Shown in pieces: positions 34,634-46,984 of a stretch of 64,000 nt of DNA. The position numbers and the translations under genes were made by a program. The notes below the pieces were generated by a model, which saw only the letters and a program-made list of their open reading frames with translations, was not told the origin of the DNA and did no database searches. Within the stretch, counting starts at the first letter, position 1; every line of letters begins with the position of its first letter. The DNA is from Sipunculus nudus (lineage: Eukaryota; Annelida; Sipuncula; Golfingiida; Sipunculidae). Location: NCBI GenBank assembly GCA_026874595.1, contig CM049320.1:53101070-53165069 (forward strand). Reading direction: 5' to 3'.

Positions 34634-35123
34634 AGGGTTGTAATAACGCCTTTCCGCCTGTCTCAGACAGCAAACACGTGTACTGAAATACATTTTTCAT
34701 TCTGTACTAATCCGTTGGAAAGGTGAACACCTAAAGATGTTTTCCAGATTATTAGCTGATAAGTATAAACAAACATGATACAAAAAGAAAGAAATATGTT
34801 ACAGGTGGTATTCCACCGACTCCCTTATACTCCCCGGTATTTAGGCATTCATTTCGTATATTTTTCCTGTTTGTTTTTCTGTGGCACAATCGGTTTTCTG
34901 ATATGTCAGTGTTACCATTGAAAACATTTAGTTCTTTTTGCAAATGTGCATGTAGGATGGCATGTAGATGGCAGAATCGGAGCGAAATGTGACTGAAATT
35001 TTGATATAATGGTCGAACACATCTTAGCGGAAAAGCTATTTTTTTTCCGCGGAAAGGCAAAACTTTAATAATGCCTTTCCTCTTAAAAAGGTGAAATTTT
35101 CAAAGTATTACGATTACTGTATA

Positions 35124-35547
35124 TCGTTACGGTTTGACATAAAAGCGGGCCGAACTGTCTCGCTAGTAAAGCTTGCTTTGCTAGAGAAGCGGTTGGTACC
35201 ACGGACTTGTGCGCCACCAACATGGGTTCGAATCCCGGATCGGTCCAATGTTTTCCTATGAGCAATTTATCTTCGTAACAAAATTGGGGCCCGTCCAACG
35301 TGACGGTAAACGTTTTGGCCCAGGGAATAAGCTCACCAAAGTGTGACTCCTGGGATAATAAGTGTTGCTCTTATAGCAGAACGCTCTAAAGAGGGGGATC
35401 GATACGGGGTGACATAAAAGCGGACCGAACTAGTGAAGGTTGCTTTGTTAGCAAAGTGGTTTGTACGCCGGACTTGTGTGCCAAAAACATTGGTTCGAAT
35501 CCCGAATCCGCCCAATGTTTTCCCCTTAGCAATTTATCTTCGTAACA
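35124..35547 (+). mobile_element. Dimeric tRNA-derived SINE, second locus
   Basis: A full unit (GTTACGGTTTGACATAAAAG at 35126) is followed at 35401 by a shorter unit ending CGTAACA at 35547, the same structure and end point as at 18536-18982. The box B match GGTTCGAATCC is present in both units. A GTATA direct repeat at 35119-35123 and 35548-35552 may be the target duplication. Confidence 0.72.
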
Positions 35548-35606
35548 GTATAACTATCAGGATCTGAAAATTGCAATTATCATTTTTTGGCCTACTGTGC
35601 CCTTCC

Positions 35607-35619
35607 CCCCCCCCCCCCC
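35607..35619. repeat. C run
   Basis: About 13 consecutive C. Confidence 0.85.
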
Positions 35620-35687
35620 GGTAAAACAAATGGAGTCCCCCAAAGTGTGTAATAGATTTACACTTGAACAAAAATTATAATTACATC

Positions 35688-35693
35688 TTTATT
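35688..35693 (-). terminator. Polyadenylation signal of gene copy C
   Basis: AATAAA on the minus strand, about 115 nt after the copy C stop codon. Confidence 0.5.
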
Positions 35694-36214
35694 GAACAAC
35701 TCGGTTTTGGTTTCTGACATTAGGTTTATATGTTTATCCAGCTAGTCTCTGAAATCTGTGCTTCATAAGTTCCGCCATATCAATTACTTTGCAGAAGACC
35801 TTGATCCTAGCGACCGCTTGAACACAATGGATCACTGATGAAATCGTATAGCTGCAATTATAAAGAATCCTTCTTATTATATGAGCATTTCATATAGTAT
35901 CCACATATATTTACAATTGCCTCTGTTACATCTTTGCACTGGAAGGATCACTTAATGATTTTCTTCTTATATTAACTTTTATACTTCTGTGAGACAGCCT
36001 GAACCTAGGAACTATATCCGAGCTCTCCCTTGAAAACTAAGTTATACTTTACTGAAAAGGATTCGTCGAAAAAGAATATTCGATATCTTTGCATCATATT
36101 AGGTAAATATCCGAGAATGAAGCTCCTTGTACCTGCTTTAGCAAATTAATTGTTCTATCGTCAAAATTTAGGTTTGTACCTCATATTGTTTAAATCATAT
36201 ATACATATATCTAT

Positions 36215-36218
<4 letters not shown>

Positions 36219-36297
<79 letters not shown>
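36219..36297. repeat. (AT)n microsatellite
   Basis: Lies in the last intron of copy C. Confidence 0.9.
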
Positions 36298-36301
<4 letters not shown>

Positions 36302-36413
36302 TTCTGCATCTAAAATAAGCTGCCAAAGCGACTGTCTTGAGTGTATATATTTAAAACACTTACGCCAATGTAGTAAGGTTCAATGAATTCATCAAAGGTC
36401 ATTGATGGCAGTG

Positions 36414-37963
36414 CTGTCAAATAAAAATTACATTTCAATATCGTTTCTTTTGGTTTTAAGGATTTGCGATATTGGTAGTTTGACAAGGGTCTAAGGACTC
36501 AAAGTTCACCTGTATATTTGTACCTTATGACATTACAAAAAAAAATTTCGAATAATTATATTTCTTTTAAAAACTTGAAATGTAAAAAAAAATCATTTCA
36601 GCTGAAAAACATGCAGAGAATTATTGTAAAGAATAGGAACATGAGTCTTAAATTTCATTTAATTTTGAACAGTTTAAAAAATTTGAAATGTCTACAATTA
36701 GGCAAATTCTCCTGTTATTAAAAAAAAATATTTATGGTTTCTGTTGAGATTTCATTAATATGCCAATGTCAGCTTTAAATAAAACTACTGGATAGACTTT
36801 CCTAAATTTTACATGATTGCATGGTCATTATTAAACATACTTATTCACACTGAACACGCTTTTACTTCTCTAATTGTAAGCACAATACCTACACTTAATG
36901 ACTGCTAACTGTTGAATATAAAAAAAAATCTTCATGGATTCATTTATTTTTTATTAATGGATATAACTCACCAAATTACCATGTGACACGTTAAAACTAA
37001 AAAGAACATATTTGCAAAATAAATTCCTTAATTTTACAGCCTTTGTTGAGGAAAGGTACCCCTTGTGTCTGAATTAAATGGAACATGTGACATAAAAAGA
37101 CCAAAGCAAATGTGTATGTTCGTTCTGAAAATTTGAATGGGCAAATTATCCCCATTGTTTGCCCTGTGACAGATATATATATCAAAATGGGGCACATACC
37201 TGTATGTTTGGATTGGGTACACCATGATTGCTTCATTAGTTGCATTGCTCAAAATATTGTAATTTAGTAAGAGTCCACAACACACGTCACGCACATAGGA
37301 TAAAAAAATGTAGGGGGCACCATAAATGTTGGTATGAGATCACTTGGCACATTATACACATACATACAAAATGGCTATAGCTCACAGGTGAAATAACTTT
37401 AATAACTGAATATTTATCAGATACTAGTAAAATATCTATATATGCATACATCTTTAATATGTATTACACTCCGATCAGTTCAGGGTATGGCTAATGAGAA
37501 CGAACCGAATATCAGATAAAGTGCTATACATAGAAAAGAAGGTTCACCAAAGAGAAACTGTCATTGATTGGCACAAAGTTTAATTTTATTTTCCTAGGAG
37601 GTAACGAGCAGGAAACAATGTGTATTAATTTATGCTGGAATTAACCTTCAGGGTCCGGAGTCTATTAACCAGGGATGACGTTACCAAGCAGAGATATTCT
37701 TTTAATTTAAATTGACTATAACAATTCTGACGGCCTATACATTGGACTCGCAAGAATGCAACCAGCAGGTCGCAGCGTTATAAAAGAGATAATGAATAAA
37801 CTACACTCCGTACATAATGGTTCGTTCACAGTCATACATGATTACTCATATGCAGAGATGTTGAGAACCAATGAATTTAGTGGGATTTTTTTAAAGCTTG
37901 TAGATGGTCTATTCACTGAGGTCTCCATCTAAAGATAACAAATGAGCAAAATATATTACTAAC
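36414..37963 (-). other. Copy C intron 4
   Basis: AT-rich, no gene. Diverged remnants of the corresponding copy A/B introns can be followed in places. Confidence 0.5.
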
Positions 37964-39621
37964 CTCCATCATTACTCAGGCTCAACCAGACAAAGTCAAT
38001 ATCCGACTGCGTAATAACAGAGGGGACAGAACTTGGGTCACGTGTCGCAAACCAAATGAAGGCCAGATCAGCTTCCCCTGTACACATCTGAGGACGGTCC
38101 ATCTGTGAATGGGCCCCGCTCAACCACGCCAGCTTAAACAACATTCACTCTAGAGAATAAAGTAGGAATAAGGTTAAACATTATTCATTATGCAATTTTG
38201 AAATAAAAAGAAAAAAGGGCATGCATAATTCGTTTGCGGTTTGTATATACAGTCATCAAAATGCCAAATTATTAGAAGTGAAAAAAAAATATCTTAGACA
38301 CAAGCGACCTTTCGGTTGTTTACAGATAAGTGTCATTTTTAAAAGTACAAGAAGCAGAAATTTTTAAAATATCAAAACAAATTATTCAAATAAAATCTTT
38401 ACTTTGTTATATTCCAAAATAAATTGAATCCGTAAGTATCACTCTTATTGCCGAGTCTCTCTAAAGATAATACTTATAAATGTTTTATGTATATTGACGC
38501 TCTGAATTCCACTTAAACGAATCTATCTACCTATCGTGCTGTTAGAGACGTCTCTGTACCTACGGCCTCATTACACCCACTATACTTTCTCAAACGCATT
38601 TTTCAAAGCTTGGTTTAAGTAACTCATATGGTCATATTGGCTGTGATCTGCTGTCATTAATGTCGATCATTACCTGTGACTAGCTTATTCTTAATTTGCC
38701 TTCTGCAAATGCCTCGATGTCTACTAGAACTTAAACTTCATTGACAAAGACATTATTCAAGCAGATAACTACAAAAGAGTTATTATTGCAGTGATCAATG
38801 ACTACTCGTTTCTCCTCTGTCAAAGCTTCGCCGAGAGTCTGCATTACTGCATTTGGAAGCCTTGGAACTGGTTTACTCATTGAATATCTGTCTTACTGGC
38901 AATTAAAACAACCGATATCAAGACTGTCATGGATCTGCACCTATCCCCGCGTATTTCCCTGACTGGTATAGTCTTAGGCCTATATTTGTCTCAAATCAGG
39001 ACTGACTCTTAACCAAATATGTTTGCAACAAATTAAGTGTAGAACTGAGAGTTCTTCTATTTTTAGCAGGTTCCTTGGTGTAGCGGTAGTGTTGTGTAAG
39101 TTGTAATATAAAAATACTAATAATAATAAAAAGAAGAAGAAGCAGAACAATAACGGAAAAACAAATATATTGAAGATAATATGAAGATAATGATGTTATA
39201 TTTTTGACCTCCTTCTATTTATTGCAAGCTTTGCCGAATTCCAATGTAAAGGGGAAAATGACCCAGTGATGTGATATCACAAGTCAATTTTAATATTTCC
39301 TTTGTCCCAATTGTCACTGATGTTGAATATGCATTGACTCGAAGATCTTGCCAAAATTTATTTATAAGAGCTAGCACCTGTCCTGCACAATTGTTCTTCT
39401 TACACCTGGCAAGTTTTAAACTTGGCAAACTACTGAAAGCATTGTCGGTGCGTTGTAAAATGAAATACCCAAAACTCTACTTACCTTCATTTTTCATGTT
39501 GTCGAAATCCCGCTGAAGATCTGCCTTGACTAGAACATCTCTTCCGGCTGAGAAGAAACAGAAGATTCGGCATCCCGTGCGACGCATACGATCGCCCGCA
39601 TAGCTATCGCATGTTGTGCAT

Positions 39622-42600
39622 CTGTTGATACAGTGTAAGTAAGTTTTACATTAGTTTTCCTTGGAGAATTAGGTATGTATATTTTTTTCTTAATCTTATT
39701 AATGTCTGCCCTTTCCAAGTATCTCTTTATATAATTTGGTGTCTCAAAATCATTTAAAGAAATTAGATTTCTTTTCTTTTTCAGTGATCATGATATCAGC
39801 AACTCCTTGTGTATTATTTCCCGTCGAAGGAGATATGTCTTCTAAAATGGACCACGTCTGGTCGTCCGTCCTTCCAACACCCGTTTTTACCAAATATCTC
39901 GAAAAAAACTCCTGATGCTTCCTTCGAAAAGTTTTGCAGATATGTAATTAATAAAAACACTAATTCCTCCAACTCATACACAATGATTTCTCAGAGTAAG
40001 GGGAATTAAATAAATAATATATATATTAGATGGAACTGTGTTCAAACTTTGGTTTTCTCAGGACTTTGTAATTTGGTTATCGCAAAACTGCACATTTACA
40101 GGTTTTTTTCCTAATATGGCGCAAAATGTTTTTCTTCTTATTTTATGACCTACTACACTAATCTTTACCAAAGAAGGCAGCCAAGATTGTCATGTGACTA
40201 TAATGTTATTTTACCATGCGGGTGGCGCGACCTGTGGTGGTTGATTTTTTCTCTGACATGGAAGCTGGTATTTTCTGCTTATTTCTAAACTATCCACAAC
40301 ATATTTTAAACTTAATTTTCATATCATGATCCACTGTATCCTTTAACAAAGGAAATCAATTGTATGTGAATTTAATTGTTAATATTCGAAATTGCCTTTT
40401 AATGCAAATATAAATGTGACCAAACAAAATAAAATGTAGTTGTTTGCATACTTAGAATTTAGAATAAACATCCAGGCAACAGCAGAAGCTACACGCGTCA
40501 ATTTTTACAGCTATTTTCTATTCACATTATAGCTGAAATTTTATTTATTATCACTGCTTGTTTTAATTTGTTATCCATTGTTATGCTCTTGTTCAAATAT
40601 GGGGAAGTACATATTAAACAAAATTGACATATTTATTATTAGTAGTAGTTGTTGTAGGGGTAATAGTAGTAGTAAGTCAGTTTGTTTATTTTTTATATAA
40701 ATGATTTTAAATAATATTAATTTTATGATTATAAAATAAACATTTTGATCTTAGTACCGGATCGCCTTCAACAGGACCTGAGCTTCAGGACCGATCCGCA
40801 CCTTTAATTTTCTAGCTTATGATATCATACTCGTTTTTTCTCAATATCATAGCTCAGTATTCGTCAGAAAAACAGCTCAGCATTTCTCAGTATCACAGTT
40901 CAGTATCTGTCAGTATCATAACTCAATTTTTTTGCATTCCATGAAACAATAGACACAAGCTTATCCCATAAATTTTTATTCACTCTCAACATATATTGTT
41001 TAATATAGATTCCATGTTTTGGTTTTATATGTAGATCTACCTTTTGTTATATTACCTTTTTTCATAAAGTCTTCCTATTTGAATATTATTCAAATGATAT
41101 CCCATTTAAATTCATTAAGCAACATGCTATAATTTAGGTTTATGCATATGGTATCCTAAAATTTCTCGATTTAAAATTAGTCCTTGGACGATTCCTGAAA
41201 CTTTAAGTTTTTCTGCACCTTCCATTATTATTAGTTTTGACGCCATTTTCTGTAAAAGAGATTCATGGAGATCAAATTTCAAAACAAGACCCCTCTGGAA
41301 AAGTGTCAAAAAGGCATGAAGTCATCAATGTTTTAAACTAACCTCGGTACATAACTTTTGAAAATATATGGGTTAATGTCGAGGGTTCACATCACGAAAC
41401 TGTTATGTGGAGGAATTTTTTTTTTTCTGCTGAATTCAATCAGAGCTACTACCACCACTAATTTTAATGTGCTTACTCCATTTGAATTAATTTTAAAACA
41501 CTATTTAAAATTTAAAATTTAAAATTTCAAAATTTTAAAATTTTAAAAATTTTAAAATTTAAAATATAAAACGACATATAATTTTAAAACCATACTTTTA
41601 CTTGGATACAAAGAGGCAAGATTAGTCCTAATTATCAACTGGATGAGCCAAATGGAATAGATATGTTATTTTGAAATTCAGCGTTTTTTCAAGACTGAAA
41701 GTGAACAATACTAAGCTACTTTAAGTATTTATAAGTGATCATTTGTTTATTATAAGGGTCTACATCAGCTTTTGAGGCAGAGTAAAAATTTGATGTTTAC
41801 ATTTCATGTTGACGGTATGGGGCAATACGTTGTGTTTCTTTTATTCGACTGAAATGAAGATACAAAAGTTAATTTGTAGATTCAATACAACATTTTAAAA
41901 TGAAAAAAATGACAGAATTTTAAAGATTAATGGGAAAAAAATCCTGCAGATGCAGTCAAAAATATAAAATTGATGAAAAAAAATCTAGAAATATAACTGC
42001 TTTCAACACATTTCTACTCTGCACCCTTTAACTTGAAGCATCTAAAATAATCACTCTGCATACATTTAGGATATATTTATGCTTGTGTTGTTTTTTTATA
42101 ATTGTTGTGATCCTGGCATAACATGAGAAAATTGCACTAAATTAAATAATATGAAGTGGTGCGTAAAAAATAATCGCTTAAATTATCCGCCGAAAAGGTT
42201 TGATAAATAAATTTGAAAAAAAAGACAACCAAAATGGCTGAAACCACGGAGACTTGAATTAATTTTTAGTTTAATAAAACAAATCTGATTATGAACATCG
42301 CATGCATGTTGTTACTTAAACATAACTATGACTATAAAAGGGCTGCTACTGATAATTTTGAAATTTCGAATGGATTTAATATTCGTCTGATTGACTGGCA
42401 ATTCTGGCTCAGTCCTTAAATATTAATTAAAACACCTAGTTTATATTTGTTTGAAACCTCCTAGGACCTTGCAAAGAGTTTCTCTATTTACCTAGCAATG
42501 AGCATTCTGATAGACTGGGACAGAATACATTTGTTTCTAATTTCCATTACTTTTACATTTTGGAATAACATAAATAACATTAATGTACGTTTTATAAGTT

Positions 42601-43252
42601 GTTGATTTAGGCATTCATAATTGAACTTTTATTAACAACTTGAATTTTTAAGTCCTGAATTCCCCAGATTACCAGCCCAAGTGCTAATTCCGATTGCGAA
42701 CCTACAAAATAACAAAGAATGAAAGGGCCGCCCTTTCATTTAAAACCATACACTTGTTTAAATCTTAGACAAAGTCATGAGCTGGATAAAGGATTCGTGA
42801 TGACTGTAAACCCGATTTGAAAGGAGAGACATTCTATGCTTTTCGAAAAAATGCCTTCCATGAATTACTTTAACAGAAAATGGCATCAAATTCAATTATG
42901 ACTGGGGTGCAGCAAACTCGAAATTTAGGGCCTGATTCGGAATTGGCCCCAGGACTAGATGAATAGGTGAAAGATAATTGACGTATATATGTACTAAATG
43001 TATATGGATGATCAAAATCCAATTGAAATCGCCATGTTTCAAAGTATAGATTTTCTAATCCCTATACAGTAAGAGGAACATGAATAGCTTTGTCCATCTC
43101 TCTAAGAAGGATGAGAGGATAAATTATTCCTGTCACCCCCCCCCCCCCGCAAGTCACATGTTTAATGGATAGTAAAAATAAGATTATTCGTTCATTGGTT
43201 AATTGGATAGCATAAATAAGGTTATTCGTTCATTGTTTCAATTGAAACATAC
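39622..43252 (-). other. Copy C intron 1
   Basis: 3.6 kb without an exon. Contains short TAG-rich microsatellite (about 40639-40675), four units of the 23-bp minisatellite (40850-40930), an AAAATTTT-type low-complexity palindrome (41500-41570), and a C run at 43136-43148. Confidence 0.65.
40850..40930. repeat. Short form of the 23-bp minisatellite
   Basis: About four diverged units of CACAGCTCAGTATTTGTCAG type, against roughly 35 in the paralogous position at 58765-59570. Confidence 0.75.
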
Positions 43253-43316
43253 GTTTGGCCGCGCTAGCGGCTCCAACAGCAAGGAGGAATATAGCCAAAT
43301 ACAGCATCGTTGAGTC

Positions 43317-44268
43317 ACTATAACAGAAACAAAAATTCTAAACTAAATTATTTAACATATTTAATTATAGATTGATGAATTTGATTACAGATGATTTTTA
43401 CATGGATTGTAGAAATAGTTATAATAATAAAAAAGGTGCACTCTCAATGGCTCGAAGTGGAGACATTGGGTGGTCTGTATGGACGTGAAAAAAATCGAAG
43501 AACCCGGGAAAATACCTTGGAGAAGCCCAAAGAAGACCTTACCACTACGAGCAATTCTCATAGCCACTCCTTGTATCGCAATCGGGTCAAAAGCGGAGAG
43601 ATCCGATCCTTTTAATACTTAATTCTTGACGTCCCAGGTTATATTCTCATTCAAGTAAGGTCACCTGCCTCAATTGCAGAATTTATATTCATCCTAGCTA
43701 CCTTTGGGCACATATGAATGAATTGTACGTAAATTTCTGCTGTGAAAAGTTTGAATGACCCTCTTGTAAAAGGTTTATGACTTACTTTATCTACAATGTC
43801 TGATGTAACGGATTCTTGTCAGCAATTGTGGATAGAGGATCCTAAAAAGGTAGGGGGCGCAACACCTTGTAACAGGTGAACTAGAATTTTTTTTTGTTTC
43901 ATTTAAATTTCTTCCATGTTTTTTAATTGAGAGTGACTGTTTCTTCTGTTTATATTCGAAGTCGGAAGTTCGGGACGCGCAAACGAAATGTACTGTCAAT
44001 AAATGTCGGCTGATAATGCCATTTACCAAAACCTCTTCACTTACTTATGTTAAAATATCGGTAGTTCTTCATATAATAAACATTATACACTTCATGTGTC
44101 ATGCATCACCTGTTCATCAGAAAATGAATCGTGTGTATATTTTTTAGACTAATTTCAGATTTGGTACCTGGACTAATAAAAAAACACGAATAATCAAGGA
44201 TAATAAATTTATTTCAAATTGGCAAAAAGAAATTAGAAAATTAAAGAAAACGCAAATTTTGGTTACCC
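43317..44268 (-). other. 5' UTR intron of copy C
   Basis: Lies between the exon 1 acceptor (CTGTTATAG|TGACTCAACG) and the mutated 5' UTR donor. No other feature seen. Confidence 0.5.
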
Positions 44269-44316
44269 ATGATGTTGCCTTCAGTCGTCATCTGCCCAAG
44301 TCCCCCCTTCATCATT

Positions 44317-44324
44317 ATTTATAA
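44317..44324 (-). promoter_or_regulatory. TATA box of gene copy C
   Basis: TTATAAAT on the minus strand, matching copy E (60901-60908). The UTR exon below it ends GCAACATC, but the next two bases are AT where copy E has GT. Confidence 0.55.
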
Positions 44325-44510
44325 TGTTTTTTGACTTGAGAAATAAACAGGTGTCGGGGTATGTATGAATTATCAGACACGTGGCTTTCTTATCTGTGTG
44401 AATAAGGTCAGTAAAAGAGGAACCTTGTCTGCGTACACAATCTTTTTGCGATAAAAAGGCGACTAAACAATAAAATTTGGCCCCCGGAAAAAAAACCTTG
44501 TTGCTCTGCA

Positions 44511-45320
44511 TACTAGAAGTGCACGAGTTTGGACTGGACCCGATCAGATCGCTAACACAAAAAACGAACCTATTATCCCTAGACCGGGCCGGTCCGGACC
44601 GTTTTAACTAGTTTTTTAAGGTTAATGCTAAACAGGTGATTTTTTTATTTCATTCAACATAACGAAGAATCTTGTCATTTACAAGGTGTAATTAAACACT
44701 CTTTAGCTACGTAAAATGTATTTAAATGCAATAGTATAATTATATATGTGTCAAATTTACATATTTGTCCTCTGAGTAACAGTAAAGGGTACTTTTTTCT
44801 TTAAATACTGATGGAAGTGACATGTTCAGCATTAGAATCATTGTCCCCTGCTGTGTAACACAATGATCGGGCTTTTCCTCCGTGTAACTGTGTATTATAT
44901 ACAACAAGAACAATATCTTTACATTCAATACGCTCAATATATATATATATATATCCTATATAAACTATGTATATCAAATCATTAACAGAAGATTAATAAC
45001 GTTTCTATTTTCGAGTCGCACTGAACCGCTAAATCATTATTCAGTTTATGTCAACACGGAGCCATCCCCATCCAGCAAAGTCTTTGAATAAGCTTGCTCC
45101 ACCCTGCACAATTTGGTTTATATTCTTATTACCATGTTCCGCACAGTGAAACAAAATATTTCACTGTTGTAAAGTAAATTACAAAGACTGTGATTTAAAA
45201 TGTTTAATTAAAAAATCAAACCCATGTCTTGCGAATCATGGACAGATTATAGTATTACCATAATCGATTTTGTCAAATATTTGAACGAATATATATTATG
45301 AAAATTATGTAGAATAGAAG
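44511..45320. repeat. Fragment of an AGAAGTGC-ended element, truncated
   Basis: Starts TAGAAGTGCACGAGTTTGGA, like 61027, with GGCCGGTCCGGACCG-type text inside. The other end, seen at 62930 in the sister copy, is missing here; homology stops at the T run 45321. Confidence 0.45.
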
Positions 45321-45490
45321 TTTTTTTTTTTTCAGGACTGGCAAGGGTTAAAGGCGCAAAGGGTAAGCTTGATTCAAACTAGTCGTGAATACATGGCCGA
45401 GTAGGCCTTTATATCGGACTGATCGGTCTACTTGAATCGTAATACAAACAGTACGGAGGAATGTACTGCAAATGTCATCCATCATGTTAC

Positions 45491-46732
45491 ATAAATATCG
45501 TGGTATGAGCCGATAATCTTAACATTAGGCTACGAATGATGAATTATCACAAAAGATACATGTGAACACAGAAGCGAAATTGAGAACCCGTCTCCATTGT
45601 AAAGAGTCATTTCCTGAATCGCGTACAAGTTGGCTGCCGTCCAGCAATCCATGCGAGCTATGTTTGTATTCGAGTCAGAAATTTCAGGCACATGGTAGGT
45701 GTTGTTAGAAAGTATTTTAAAAAGCTAACTCGAGAATGTCGCATTATGGACACCAAGACGGGGAATAAGATAGAGCTATGTCACTATTTCTGTTTGTCTG
45801 TCTGTCTGTCTGTCTCTCTCTCCAGAGAATGTCAAGGTAACTGAAAAAAAGGTATCTTTATTTCAGAATGAGCATAGATGAATCGACTAGATTTTGATGC
45901 TGCATCTTATTCAGGTTTCGGAGCGTCAAAACTATTGCAAAATAATGTCCTGATGTAATAAAAAAATTTTCACATTTGAAGTCACCGGATAAACAGTCCC
46001 TAATTCTTACGACAACAAATAAATAGTCACCTCGTACCAAAAGGCAAACCATGACTCAGTTGTGGCTCTGCGTGTATGCCATAGCCGGGGCGGATGACTA
46101 ACCTGAAACAGCTCACCGTGTAATCTTTAATCTCATGTTTACTTGATTATTTTCACGTTTCATTACAACACATTCAGTAAGAAAACTGCTTGTAGGGATA
46201 AAAAAGAAACGTAAGAAAACGCTATTGCTATTGATTTTTTTTTACACACACATAAATTCTTGCACCTGCGGGTACTGATTTGCCTGTTGGAATTTCAGCT
46301 GATTGTGGGTCACTATTAACGTGGTTTTGCGCAAGGACAGGACCATCGGAAGCGAATGCCTTAAGTGTACGCTAGAGTACGTGAATTGTACCAGACCAGT
46401 GGCCGGGGATAACTCCCAGAACTATACGGCACCAACATTTATGAGCCTCACAAATGTTCTTTTACACATTTTATATGTTAAAAGAATATTAATGTGGCAG
46501 CACCATGTAAAATAAAAATGACGGCGGATGTGACGGCAAAAAGCGACTGTTTTCTCAAGAGAGCCATCTATAGCAGTTGGTTGCATATAATCACGTTCTT
46601 TTACCTGCGGCTGTGGGCATAAGAATACCTCTTACCCATAACTTAAAGGAGCACTTTAAATCTGAAATTGCTGCCAATATGGATAGCACAAAGACGACAA
46701 AAGCGAGTAAGTCACATTTTATCAGTCACATG

Positions 46733-46813
<81 letters not shown>

Positions 46814-46814
46814 C
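45491..46814. other. Interior between the inverted ~160-bp repeats
   Basis: A (TCTG)n/(TC)n patch lies at about 45795-45822 and an AT microsatellite at 46737-46811. A 70-codon frame (46303-46515) has no recognisable domain. Confidence 0.5.
46737..46811. repeat. (AT)n microsatellite
   Basis: About 37 AT units. Confidence 0.9.
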
Positions 46815-46984
46815 AATTGCAGTACATTCTTCCGTACTAGTTGTATTACGATTCACGTTAGGCTTGTCAGTGCCATTTAAAGGCCTACTCAGTCGAGTAT
46901 TCACGACTATTTCCAATCAAGGTAACTTTGCACCTCTAGCACTGAAACCCTAAGATTTACTAGTCCTGAAAAAAAAAAAACTGG

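Larger units (their letters stand above)
29303..35113. repeat. Segmental duplication, unit 2 (contains gene copy B)
   Basis: Partner of 20119-26341. Carries no copy of the signal-peptide exon or promoter: homology stops at 35113, and a SINE sits just beyond. Confidence 0.9.
35807..43307 (-). pseudogene. Gene copy C: EF-hand-like family, complete exon set but broken frame
   Basis: All five coding exons are recognisable: 43307-43253, 39621-39485, 38132-37964, 36413-36364 and 35851-35807. The signal peptide MLYLAIFLLAVGAASA is kept. Exon 2 is open (CTTCDSYAGDRMRRTGCRIF), as are the EF2 segment (ITQSDIDFVWLSLSNDG plus [16 protein letters not shown]) and the last exon (LYDFISDPLCSSGR, stop). Lesions: exon 1 is 55 nt, two bases longer than in A and E; exon 3 is 169 nt, missing 8 bp where A reads RMWMDTT; and the 5' UTR donor GT is AT (44270-44269). 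It was probably a working gene until recently. The intact exons make it useful for defining the family. An assembly error could explain one lesion but hardly all three. Confidence 0.83.
38170..45320. repeat. Second segmental duplication, unit 1 (copy C side)
   Basis: Collinear with about 55150-62820: shared landmarks include TGCGGTTTGTAT...ATACAGTCATCAAAAT, exon 2, the TATCTCGAAAAAAACTCCTG segment, the 23-bp minisatellite, exon 1, the TATA box region and GAGTCGCA before the right end. More diverged than the A/B pair. Confidence 0.85.
45321..46980. repeat. Pair of inverted ~160-bp repeats with poly-T and poly-A outer ends
   Basis: 45321-45490 and the reverse complement of about 46815-46980 share TTTTCAGGACT, GTCGTGAATAC, GAGTAGGCCTTTA, GTGAATCGTAATACAA-like and GTACGGA-GAATGTACTGCAA blocks in order. 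The outer edges are T12 and A12. This fits either two SINE-like copies in opposite orientation or the ends of one 1.66-kb element. Confidence 0.65.

Noticed and set aside
41500-41570. AAAATTTT palindromic series as a possible structured site
   Set aside because: Explained by low-complexity A/T sequence; no flanking duplication or conserved partner in the sister segment that I could see.
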